A DNA stretch of 64,000 bases from Anastatus disparis (taxonomy: Eukaryota; Arthropoda; Insecta; Hymenoptera; Eupelmidae), in assembly GCA_017163975.1 (NCBI GenBank), contig JAFFSR010000292.1, positions 2,425,501 to 2,489,500 of the forward strand. Reading direction: 5' to 3'. Positions 25,854 to 34,935 of the stretch are shown in pieces (positions within the stretch are counted from its first letter, which is position 1; each line of letters opens with the position of its first letter). Under the pieces are notes generated by a model. It was not told the origin of the DNA. It saw nothing but the letters and a program-made list of their open reading frames with translations, and did no database searches. Position numbers and translations under genes: made by a program.

Positions 25854-26692
25854 GTGAATGCCGATGCTTTATCCAGGAACCCGATACCAGAAGAGGCAGT
25901 AGCGCTACCCACAAGTTTTTCCGCGAAACTTCAGGCCCCAGCAGCCTCGAAACTTCGAGGACGACCTCCAGGTGCTAAAACTAAGCCTCTACCGTCATCA
26001 TCAACCTCAACGATCTCGGGAACAACTATAGCCGACAGAGTAAGGACTAAACGTGCTAGTAAGAAGCGAGTACCCCTTCCACCTAGCACAAAGGAAAAAT
26101 GTAGCCGATCAGAACCACCATCTTCATGTTGGCCTTAAAACCCACGCTAATTAAAGGAAAAGAACCGAGCATTTCAGGACAAAAAGATACAAATACCCGA
26201 TCACTTCGAAACACGGAAAGTAACTCTATACCATCAATCTCTTCGACTAATGAACCAAAGCCTATACACCCAGTCAAATTTTCAAAAAGGGCACCATTCG
26301 AACCAATTGAAGACTCAGACTCACAAACCGAGCCCCTGATACCTCGGAAAAGGAACAGCGGATTTCCAAGTCTGGTAACACAAACACCACCTTTAACAAA
26401 ACAAATCTCATCACAGGATGAAACGACTAACGACGAAGAAGAATCACCAGTTAAAAGCACCATAATAGAATCAACCCCTCGAAGGAGCTCAAACTCTAAC
26501 GAAACGTCGCTCGACGAATATTGGTGGGACGAAACATTTAATAAAAATAGACCTACGGCTCGTTCTACTCCGGTGGAGAACGAACCGAGCAGACATAAGG
26601 TCCCACCACATCTCCGTGATAAACTAGGAGCTATCCCAGAAGATAACAGTACGGACGAATCTTCAACAGATGGTGAAAACAACGGTGTCTGA
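25854..26692 (+). pseudogene. Pol linker with an AT-hook-like motif, between RNase H and integrase
   Basis: Two overlapping open frames (25,854-26,138 and 26,126-26,692) lie between NADALSRNP and the integrase. The first contains KLRGRPPGAKTK, an AT-hook-like core (RGRPPG) that could bind AT-rich minor grooves, and a basic RVRTKRASKKRV run. The second is Ser/Thr/Pro/Glu-rich, low-complexity and acidic at its end. Gypsy elements usually pass from RNase H to the integrase zinc finger with little in between, so a 280-residue insert is unusual. It may tether the integration complex to DNA or be an unstructured spacer. Function is inferred only. Confidence 0.55.
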
Positions 26693-26748
26693 TATCCCCA
26701 CCTAAAGTATCAGACACCATACTCCCAGAATTATTTTATCCTGAGTTC

Positions 26749-27711
26749 ATGAAGACATCAAATAGCATGTTACAAATAAAATTAATAAACGAAGGATTAA
26801 CGCATAAACGAGATAACCTCCTTCACTTCATATCAGTAGACTATGAATTCACTACCCCAGTGGTTAAATTATTAATAGATCTAAACCAATTAGACAAGCA
26901 TGAGATAAAGAGATTGGAGCCCAAACAAGAACAAGTAATAGTGACACCAAGAACTAAGACATTCTTGTTAAATGCAGTACTTACCAACAAGCACTTCGAA
27001 ATATTCTCAGAACAAGAACTTAGGAACGCTCTGATAAATTTAGCAAAATGCATAAAAGAATACGAAATCAAAACCCTTCGCATCTCCAAGCAAAACAACC
27101 TAATTGATAAAATATCATTCTCGACCTTTCTACAAATCTTAAAGGAAGCATTAAATCACTGCAATTATCAAATTTTCATATGCTATGGCTCAACGACTAT
27201 ACCTCCGGATGACATGAAAAACCGAATTATAGAGGAATATCACACCAGCATGGTGGGAGGACATAAAGGAGTCACTAAAACGTACCGAAGAATTCGAAAA
27301 AAATTCTTTTGGAATGGGTTAAAGGAAGATGTAACAGAATATATACGACACTGTCAGCAATGCCAGGAATTAAAACTTGTACGAGTGAAAAACAGAGAAC
27401 CGATGATAATAACGGACACCCCCATAGAACCCTTCGATAAAATATCAATAGATACCGAAGGGCCACTACCTAATACGCCCGAAGGAAATCGACACATATT
27501 GACGATACAGGATAATCTAACAAATTATTGCATAGCAGTGCCAATCAAAAATACCAAGGCCGAAACTATAGTAGACGCTTTAGCTAGACACCTAATAACT
27601 CTATACGGAGCACCACGCGTCATATTATCCGATAAAGCTCCCGCACTAATAGGAAACATAATGCATGAACTGGCAAATTATTTAAGATCAAACAGCGAAC
27701 CAAAAAAATAA
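26749..27711 (+). pseudogene. Integrase, truncated
   Basis: 320 open residues. The HHCC zinc finger is visible at residues about 165-205: EYHTSMVGGHKGVTKTY, then HCQQCQ. The catalytic core follows with the first Asp in ISIDTEGPLP and the second in VILSDKAPAL (family usual SDRG or SDQG). The frame ends before the third catalytic residue, Glu, and runs directly into envelope-like sequence, so a deletion has removed the end of integrase and presumably most of a first env gene. The family inserts the cDNA into the genome. Confidence 0.85.
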
Positions 27712-28055
27712 AAATAAAGTGCGACGATTCGGAATTAAATAAAATTATCGGAGTCGGTATTATACAACTACAACCGCGCTGTAACGGCTTCGCAACAACT
27801 GTCCATTTAAACCCTATCGAGGACAATTACAACTTTAATTACTACTTTAATTATAGCGTACTAATGAAACTAAAAGCGACACAAGATCACAAACACTCTG
27901 ACACCTTACATATAATCATATCATGTTTACTAAGCTCAACAACTATCGGAATAATAATAACAATGACAACATTCATAAAAAACAGGAAAATATACAAATA
28001 CCTAATCGCAACACCCAGACGACAAAGCAAAACAGTCCCACACGCAAAACCGTGA
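27712..28055 (+). pseudogene. C-terminal fragment of a first envelope-like protein
   Basis: After the integrase stop the reading continues with CNGFATTVHLNPI and then a hydrophobic run, LHIIISCLLSSTTIGIIIT, followed by a basic tail (KNRKIYKY) and stop. A membrane-spanning segment with a short basic cytoplasmic tail is the expected end of an insect-retroelement envelope (baculovirus F-like) protein. Its N-terminal part is missing, lost with the end of integrase. It is clearly distinct from the second envelope-like frame further on. Confidence 0.5.
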
Positions 28056-28512
28056 ATCTCACATATACGATTTCGTACCCCCAATCACACCTATTACCGA
28101 ATGAACCCCCTAGATATGATAAAAGCCTTCTTTAAAAAAAGAGAGAGATATAATGTATAATATGCAATAAATAAACATACAAGACATTCCACCAGCACAC
28201 ACCAACACCACAAACACCTTTGTTACTAATCAATTCTGTAGTTGTAGATGCATGCATATCACTAACCTTCCTTCCAAGTAGATAAATAACAATAATGGAT
28301 ATAGGAACAACGAAGAACTGGCATCGAAAAAGCAATCAATCCAAAGGAAAATATTACATATAACTGACAGACTATATGAGACAAAAAAAAGGTTAAAAAA
28401 AAAAAAATACACAGAACATTTTATGCATGTACTAACTAACACGCATGTATTTTGACTAATCCTCACCGTTAATCTCCCCATATTAAATAAAAATCTTTTT
28501 TTTCCCTTTTCT
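28056..28512. other. Non-coding leader before the second env
   Basis: A/C-rich sequence with stops in all frames on the coding strand, a run of A, and a T-rich tract (28,494-28,512) that leads into a splice acceptor. It probably served as an intron end for a spliced env message. Confidence 0.45.
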
Positions 28513-28514
28513 AG
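28497..28514 (+). promoter_or_regulatory. Splice acceptor abutting the env ATG
   Basis: A pyrimidine tract, TTTTTTTCCCTTTTCTAG, ends in AG at 28,513-28,514 and the env ATG begins at 28,515. Env genes of insect retroelements are made from spliced RNA. The same arrangement recurs at 32,486 and 59,160. Confidence 0.65.
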
Positions 28515-30346
28515 ATGTATCCCTACATTATCACAACCTTTATCCTCTCACTCCTTATTGATACAACAGCCCAGAACTTACCATTGTATTCAATCACGCA
28601 ACTAAATGACCTACCAGGAATACACTTCGAATACGCCTCCGAAGTAAAATATAAGGTCAAGGATTGGAAAATCACAACCACATTCAACACTAAAAATATT
28701 CTACCAGACGATTTAAACACAAACCATAATATTGACCAAGTACTAAAAGAATGTCCAATAGACCTCACGGAATGCGTTATTTTATACATTAGAGGAAGAC
28801 ACTTAAAAGGGAAAATAAACACAATAAACAATGAAATAACAAACATCTTGGCAACAATAGCAGAAGACCTTGATAAACCGGGAATACCACCAGCCTAACT
28901 GAGAAGAACAGCCATTACCCAACAAGAGGACGAAATAAAAAAAGCAACACATCCAATCATGCCACTATTCTCAAGCATAACGCAAAGTAACCGAGACCCA
29001 ACACAAACATTCGACCAAAAAGTTTCAACACAAGTTAGAAGAATGGACCATCACACTCGAAGACGCAATGGAAATTTCTTCAACCACGATTCACCAGATT
29101 AAGGAGATCCTCCAGGAATCAATAAAAGAAAACATACACCCAGCGCTCCTCACCCAAGAACAGGCAAAAGGAGCAATCGAGTACGGTACCATGAGGAATC
29201 CAGAATATGTATTACCACCATTAAAAATGCTCTCCAACTCTCCACCAGGACTCCTCGAAACCTTAGTCTACCTCAGAGGCAACGAATTCACTATAGAAAT
29301 CAGCATCCCCATATACCACAGGGACATTCTCCAATAATACAGAAATTACGCAGTAATAATACATCAGGAAAATAACACTGCACTCCAAGTCAAACCAAGA
29401 AGCGAGATAATGATAATTAAACCAGAGAACCACGACTATGCGTTCTAAAGCACCAACGATCTGAAAAACTGTACCACATTGCAAACCACAATATATTGTG
29501 ACGCACCCAACATGGTCACAAAAGCGACATGCGAATCCCAGCTATTATTCGACCTCATCGTTTCAGAAGCTACTTGCGACATTCAAAATGTCCAACTACC
29601 AGGCACCAAATGGATACAACTAATTGAAAGCAAGGACTGGATCTTCACCACTGCTGCTACGGAAAAATTAACCATCACATGCTCAGGAAGAGAAAACGAA
29701 ATAATCAACATACAAGGAGGTGGATTGTTCCAGCTAAGTCCTAATTGCAATGCTAGCACAACGGACACCACCCTTCACGCCTCTTAACATAGAAGCCAAG
29801 GGGACCACGATCTATACGTACACCAACAAAATAAACTTCGCCCCATATTTAACTAATATGCCTCAGCAACCCTATAAAATCAGTAACAGCATACCGCTAC
29901 AACTATATGTTATTATAATCATATACGTAATAATCACCATCATTCTTATTTATGTAATAGCAGCCGCTATTCTATGTATGCGAAGGAGAATTTCATCAAT
30001 AGAAAGGAAGCAAAGGGAACCCAAGATCATTTACATGAGGCATGTAATAACACAAACACAACGCGAAGTTTCATTCAACCTAAGTCCAGAAAATATAAGG
30101 CGGAAAAACAAGAAGAAATTGAGTACGGCGTTAGATGTTAACCTTTCACGGACCAACTCCTGTCAAGCATCAGTAACATACAAGAATGCAACGATAGAAG
30201 AAGACAGCATATACATAGACATGCAACCTGCTCACCATAACAACACCAAACCCACAGAAGAAGAAACCTATGCCAACATACCACAAGAAGTCATGAAGCC
30301 ACTGCCAGAAACTTTATCACCAACAACTAAAAACGAACAAGTATAA
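28515..30346 (+). pseudogene. Second envelope-like glycoprotein, broken
   Basis: About 1.8 kb. The first frame (28,515-28,898) starts with a hydrophobic signal peptide (ITTFILSLLI, residues 5-14), then LPGIHFEYASEV. Further pieces are open at 29,068-29,337, 29,479-29,787 and 29,750-30,346, separated by stops and frame changes. The middle has a helical, Gln/Glu-rich segment and the RGNEFTIEISIPIY block that recurs as RRGNDITIAITLPLY at 58.0 kb. The last piece has a strong membrane segment (VIIIIYVIITIILIYVIAAA) and a basic cytoplasmic tail of about 120 residues. This is the layout of baculovirus F-like envelope proteins of errantiviruses. Cys residues are fairly frequent after 29,480. It is not functional as it stands. 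Confidence 0.72.
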
Positions 30347-30520
30347 CTTACTTAAGGACATATCCATCAATATCATCTACCTTAAGGAAAAAGATTTATT
30401 ATTCTTCTTTTCTTTCTCTTCTCCATTTTTTTTCTTCTTTTCACAATTACACACACACGAACACTCGCCATTTCAATCCTCATAAAATTAAGTCCTACTT
30501 CTTCCCATACAGGTAATAAA
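30347..30520 (+). promoter_or_regulatory. Pyrimidine-rich leader and splice acceptor before accessory frame 1
   Basis: A long T/C tract (30,390-30,445, TTCTTCTTTTCTTTCTCTTC-like) and a second one end at CCCATACAG (AG at 30,511-30,512), nine bases before an ATG at 30,521. It looks like the 3' end of an intron, placing a separately spliced message after env. Confidence 0.5.
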
Positions 30521-31304
30521 ATGCAGGAATCGCAAAAAAAAACTTGCCACCGCCAACCAATCTCACCCGGAATTAAGATTCGGAGTTAACGTAAAGGACT
30601 ACCCTCCATCCTACGAAATCAGGCAAAGAGGAACATGTCTTATGAAACACCCACACCACCACGGACCAATACATTACAATGAAATAAGTCGAAGGTTGCT
30701 CTGTGATCATTGTCTCGTCATTCCGACTGGATACAAAAACAACTACGAGATCTACCAGGATTTCCATAGAATCTCTCACAGAGAAGGAATATACCTCCGT
30801 TGCTATCAATGCGACACTTAGTTATTGTCCCAGCGATCAGCCCGAGAATACAGTGCTTGTATAAGGATAATACAAAGGAAATACCTAAAAATCAAAGATA
30901 TTGGAGGAACCCTTGTAACGGAACCTTGGGACGCGGCCAAGATAGCCACCCTATTAAACCTCAGAGGAACAACACCCGTACAAGATCATCATGAAGATGG
31001 GCACAAATGCAAGGTGATCAGCAAAAGCACCTGCGTCAAGGGTCAAGTACCGATGTTCTATAACGTACTCAACAAGAGAGTTGTCTGTTGCACCTGTTAC
31101 ACCATCACACTCCAACATAAACTGTCATACCAGTTATTCCCGCACTTCCATCGAATAGCTTATACCGAGACAGAACAAGATCACTACACCTACTGCAAGA
31201 CACAACTCCTCTACCTACGATCAGCCAGGGTATGCGATGAATGCACGAAAACAACATTTAACAAAAGAGAAGAAATCCTGGAAAACGGCGGAACTTTTAC
31301 CTAA
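30492..31304 (+). pseudogene. Accessory frame 1: duplicated Cys/His-rich protein
   Basis: Lies directly after env in the same orientation. The ATG at 30,521 is in a different phase from the main frame, with an A homopolymer between them, so a one-base slip is likely. The main frame runs from 30,492 with one TAG at 30,819 and then to 31,304. It has two similar Cys/His-rich halves. The first has CLMKHPHHHGPIHY, then LLCDHCLVIPTGY and LRCYQCDT. The second has HHEDGHKCKVISKSTC, VVCCTCYTITL and CDECTKT. CxxC pairs spaced like this suggest zinc binding. I know no matching family. The repeat suggests an internal duplication. It could be a regulator or nucleic-acid-binding protein. Confidence 0.5.
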
Positions 31305-31650
31305 ACCTACAACCTAACCTTTCTTCTCCTTCTTTTTTCCCTCCTCATTTTTCCAATACCCTTCTACTACTCTACACTTTTCTATACAAAAAAAAGGAAG
31401 AAGAAGCGAGAAGAGAAAAGAAACCAAGGAGATCATAACATCTCATACCTTTATAATACCATTCACTCACTTCCATTCCTCGTCTAATCATGATAGATAG
31501 TAAAACAGTAGTTAGTTTCACACATTTATAACTCCATAATAGTATTTACCTTATACGTTACGATTAATTGAATAAATGATAGTAATACTTGCGATTCTTC
31601 CCCAAGGACCAATTAACATAGACTTCGCTGCCTAATTTGAATTTTTAAGG
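31305..31650. other. Non-coding gap with T/C tracts between accessory frames
   Basis: Contains CTTTCTTCTCCTTCTTTTTT near 31,318 and a purine-rich patch near 31,388. No open frame. It resembles the leaders before the other accessory frames and ends in TTTTTAAG at 31,642-31,649. Confidence 0.4.
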
Positions 31651-32290
31651 TCATTTGGATTCAACCCAGATAGCTGGCCATGCCATTCAACGAGGCTAGG
31701 AAGACTCCAGCAGTATACTTGCAACATCTGTCGGCAATCGATCCGCTCAAGACCGATATTCCAATACATACCACACAAGAGTTGACGACGTAGAATTAAA
31801 CAGACGTCAAATCGACATTTTAGGCCGCCACTTTGATGCAGACGAGATAATCGAACTCGCACTTATTTACAATGAGCTCAGTGAAATATTTGACGACGGA
31901 TATACAAGTGACAGCTCACTGAACCTATCTGACTCCGATTCTTTGGATGAGGACGATGAAGAAGAAAATGAAGTTGATCTTCCGGCTAGACTTCAGCGAG
32001 AAGAATCAGGATGATGACTCACGTCAGACGATGAAAACGTCAAGCAATTAGTTGAATTCTCCGAAGACCAAAATCCGCGAATAATCGAAGAGTCTGACGG
32101 ATGGCTAACAGAGACCAGCGAAGACGAGAGCGATTCGAGAAATGGAAATAAACTCGCCGAAGTTCCAACAAATCCAACTCAACCCCCAACAATTCACCAA
32201 CCAAGCCGACCAACGAGTATAGAGATATTACAACAGCTCCGAGCATTAGCTCTGGGTTTCAACCCTAAAATCACTAAACAACCGTGCGTA
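31651..32290 (+). pseudogene. Accessory frame 2: GFNP/CxxC head and acidic tail
   Basis: From 31,651 a 44-codon frame reads SFGFNPDSWPCH and then YTCNICRQSIRSRP before a TGA at 31,783. Another phase, open from about 31,769 to 32,014, is strongly acidic (SDSDSLDEDDEEENE). After two adjacent stops the same phase continues with more acidic/Ser-rich sequence and ends LRALALGFNPKI. The GFNP-then-Cys opening matches accessory frame 3 (GFRPNSAICH, CIHC). One frameshift and two stops therefore break what looks like one protein with a Cys-pair domain and an acidic region reminiscent of transcription activation domains. The activator idea is inference. Confidence 0.45.
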
Positions 32291-32487
32291 ACCCATTCTT
32301 ACCCGTTCCATTACCACCTAACTCATATCTTTGTAACACTACTTAATTCATACCTTTATAACACCATTTAACTCATATCTTTTTAACAACATTGCATGAC
32401 TGTTCACTTTCTCCCTTTCTCTCCTATACTTTTCACTAACCTAAACGTTCATATTTAAAATACGATCATACAATATAATTTTTGTAG
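32291..32487 (+). promoter_or_regulatory. Pyrimidine-rich leader and acceptor before accessory frame 3
   Basis: T/C-rich sequence with a short repeated block (ACTCATATCTTTxTAACA) ends in AATTTTTGTAG, with AG at 32,486-32,487 directly against the ATG at 32,488. This fits an intron 3' end. Confidence 0.5.
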
Positions 32488-32811
32488 ATGTACAACTTTG
32501 TCCGGAAGATGAACCTGCTCTTATCAATGGGATTCAGGCCCAATTCTGCAATTTGCCATCCCTATCAGAAATTTGAAGACGATACTCGTTGTATCCACTG
32601 TACATTACCATACAGTGAAAGGGCCATTATGCACCTACTCTGTCACACTGGAGACAAACAGATGGAAATAACACGTCGACAAGAAAGAACGCTCCGAGAA
32701 AATTTTAATGAAAGCGAAATACACGAGATAAAGAATTACTACTCTCTTCCCAAACGCCGATACAACGGAATTGACGAAGGCTACAAAACCTGTAGCAACA
32801 CCAAGGATTAG
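32488..32811 (+). CDS. Accessory frame 3: small CxxC protein, intact
   Basis: A complete 107-codon frame whose ATG abuts a splice acceptor. Residues about 15-20 are MGFRPN, then CHPYQKFEDD, RCIHCTLPYSERAIMHLLCH (residues about 38-57), and QERTLRENFNESEIHEI. The C-H-CxxC-H/C pattern suggests one zinc site. A diverged copy at 58,161-58,433 keeps GFRP, CIHCTLPY, ER, IM and LRE-FNE-EI while many third codon positions differ, which points to past selection on the protein. No known family recognised. It sits between env and the 3' LTR, where complex retroviruses carry regulatory genes. Confidence 0.6.
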   Translation: MYNFVRKMNLLLSMGFRPNSAICHPYQKFEDDTRCIHCTLPYSERAIMHLLCHTGDKQMEITRRQERTLRENFNESEIHEIKNYYSLPKRRYNGIDEGYKTCSNTKD

Positions 32812-32997
32812 TCTCCAGTATCATCCTTTTTTTTATTATTTTATTATTATTTTATCACTCTACATAAATATAAGATCATACCGCACACCTTTATAAAACC
32901 ATACCACATACCTTTGTAAAATCATACCACATAGTTATAGCCTTAAAACCACGTAGCCATCGCTAGAGTTCATCGGGGACGATAAACCTCTCCGGCC
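32812..32997. other. Spacer with a short repeated block
   Basis: T-rich, then ACCTTTRTAAAAYCATACCRCATA-like repeats in tandem about 32,880-32,930. No coding frame. Confidence 0.5.
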
Positions 32998-33004
32998 AGG
33001 GAGG
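32998..33004 (+). other. Polypurine tract
   Basis: AGGGAGG lies immediately before the LTR start TGTAAC. This is where plus-strand DNA synthesis is primed in retroelements. It is short but correctly placed. Confidence 0.6.
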
Positions 33005-34616
33005 TGTAACATTCCAACAACTCGTGATGTTTCTGTATCAAATTTTTTTGTTCTTAATTTCGTCATAATTTTATTACTTTATTTTTTTCACCTTATCTAT
33101 GCGATGGCTTCCACAATTTTTTGGCATTCTATTGTAAATATTGTAATGTCAGCAATTAATAATTCAAGTACCTTTTTTAAAAAATTTTTCACTCAGCTTT
33201 AGCTTTAGGAAAATATTTTATAAGTATAAGTTTAGAGCGTACAGAAAATTTCTCACAGGTAATAAATCGATGTGTAGTCGTCCTATTATTTTTTTCTTTC
33301 CTTTTTTCTCTTATAGAATAACGCTTACGCATCTATTTTTACCTTTTATCTAGTTGTTATTTTCTCTTGAGAATCTATAACTACTACATGTGAAACATAA
33401 ATAAATTTATATGTTTGTTTTTAAGATTAGAGATACCTTAGGAGAAGGTAACAACTAAAAATTTGTTAATGATAAGGGGACGTGAGTAAGCGATAAAGAA
33501 AAAGAAAAGAGCATGAAAAACATGATAAATCATGTTTCTTTTTCTTTAAAATTATTTTAAATTAAAATTTATTAATAATTTTCTTATTTCCTTAGAGTTT
33601 AATCATAGTTTTAAGAAAAGACAAAAGATGGAATAATACTAATAAATATCACTTTTTAAATTTAACTAATTTTTATAAGCATCCATCTCTTGTCTTTAAA
33701 TAATGTTTTTAGATTTAATTGCTTTTATGCGCTTAATCCGTTAAATAGATTATTATAAATTTAAGAAAATAGATTTCAAAGAGGATTTAGTATTAAGTGC
33801 ATTAACATATCTTAAATAATTTTTATATTTCAAAATTTTACTTTCTTACAGTTAATTACAATTAACCAAAGTTTAATTTTACTAATAATAAAAATCAATT
33901 TTACAACTTATTTTAATTGATACTTATGTTTTATATTTAAGAAATTTGCTGTACATTACCTCCTATCATCAATTTTAACCTTTGATTATTTTTATATTAT
34001 TTTCATTTTTGTTTTAGATCTTTTAAAAAAATATATAAAATCCCAAGCGATAGCGTATATTTTTTTTGATACATATATATATTTTATAATTAAAAAATAG
34101 ACGTTTACTGATGTTTTAAGATTTTTAAGCGTAGTGTCCGTTTTTTACTTTTTCTTATATCTGCACGCATTTTTGTACAAACTAAAATATTTAATAATTT
34201 TCTTTCTTCTGAAATATTTAATAATTCTTATACATTTCCTTTTTAAAGAAAAATCACTTTCAATATAATAAAATTTAAATATTTCAGTTTACTTGATATT
34301 TGCTTGTTATATTTAAATTTTAACACTTTTTTTTATTTTTGTTTAAACCCTAATTTAATTTTAATTCTTTATTGTTTTCATTTTATTAGAATAAATTTTT
34401 ATTAGAATAAAGAATAAAATACAATTTATTTTTAAATATAAATACCTATATAGTACGTAAGATTCAAAAAAGAAATGTAAGGGACAGATAAAAGATAAGG
34501 GAGGAGCCAATGAGAATTTTTCTCGGCCTAATCTCTGTTCTCTTTCTCTGTCTTACCTATACATCCTTAAGGAAAAGTTATTGGAAAATGATAGATAATT
34601 TTCAAGCAATTCAGAG

Positions 34617-34655
34617 TATATAAACTCCTGAATAATAACAAAAGGTAACTCAGTT
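34617..34655 (+). promoter_or_regulatory. LTR promoter: TATA box and initiator
   Basis: TATATAAA at 34,617-34,624 is followed 33 bases later by TCAGTT at 34,650, which matches the arthropod initiator. Spacing fits an RNA polymerase II start. A GTAAGT donor-like site follows at about 34,751. Confidence 0.5.
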
Positions 34656-34807
34656 TTGACTAGTTCATGATCGGATAGCCTCACAGCTAATCGACTACAA
34701 ACCTTGAGTTACACTCAAGTGTTTTAAAGTCCATACCTTTTTATAATATTGTAAGTACCTTTCTAACTGAGAATATTTTCATACAAAACTTTCTTTTAAA
34801 GTTTTTC

Positions 34808-34935
34808 ATAAGTCTTTGAGACTTTACATTTTCTCAAGTTTTTTTATAAGTCTTTGAGACTTTACTTTATCCTTTCAAAATTTTATAAGTCTTTGAGACT
34901 TTTTCAAACTTTAACTTTAATAAGTCTTTAAGACT
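34808..34935. repeat. Four tandem AAGTCTTTGAGACTT hairpins
   Basis: The imperfect palindrome AAGTCTTTGAGACTT (stem AGTCT/AGACT) occurs four times about 30-50 bases apart. The last copy has AAG in place of GAG in the loop. In the LTR transcript each could form a small stem-loop. Confidence 0.75.

Noticed and set aside
26083..26682. 199-codon minus-strand frame
   Set aside because: Mirror of the Ser-rich pol linker on the plus strand, whose position between RNase H and integrase explains it.
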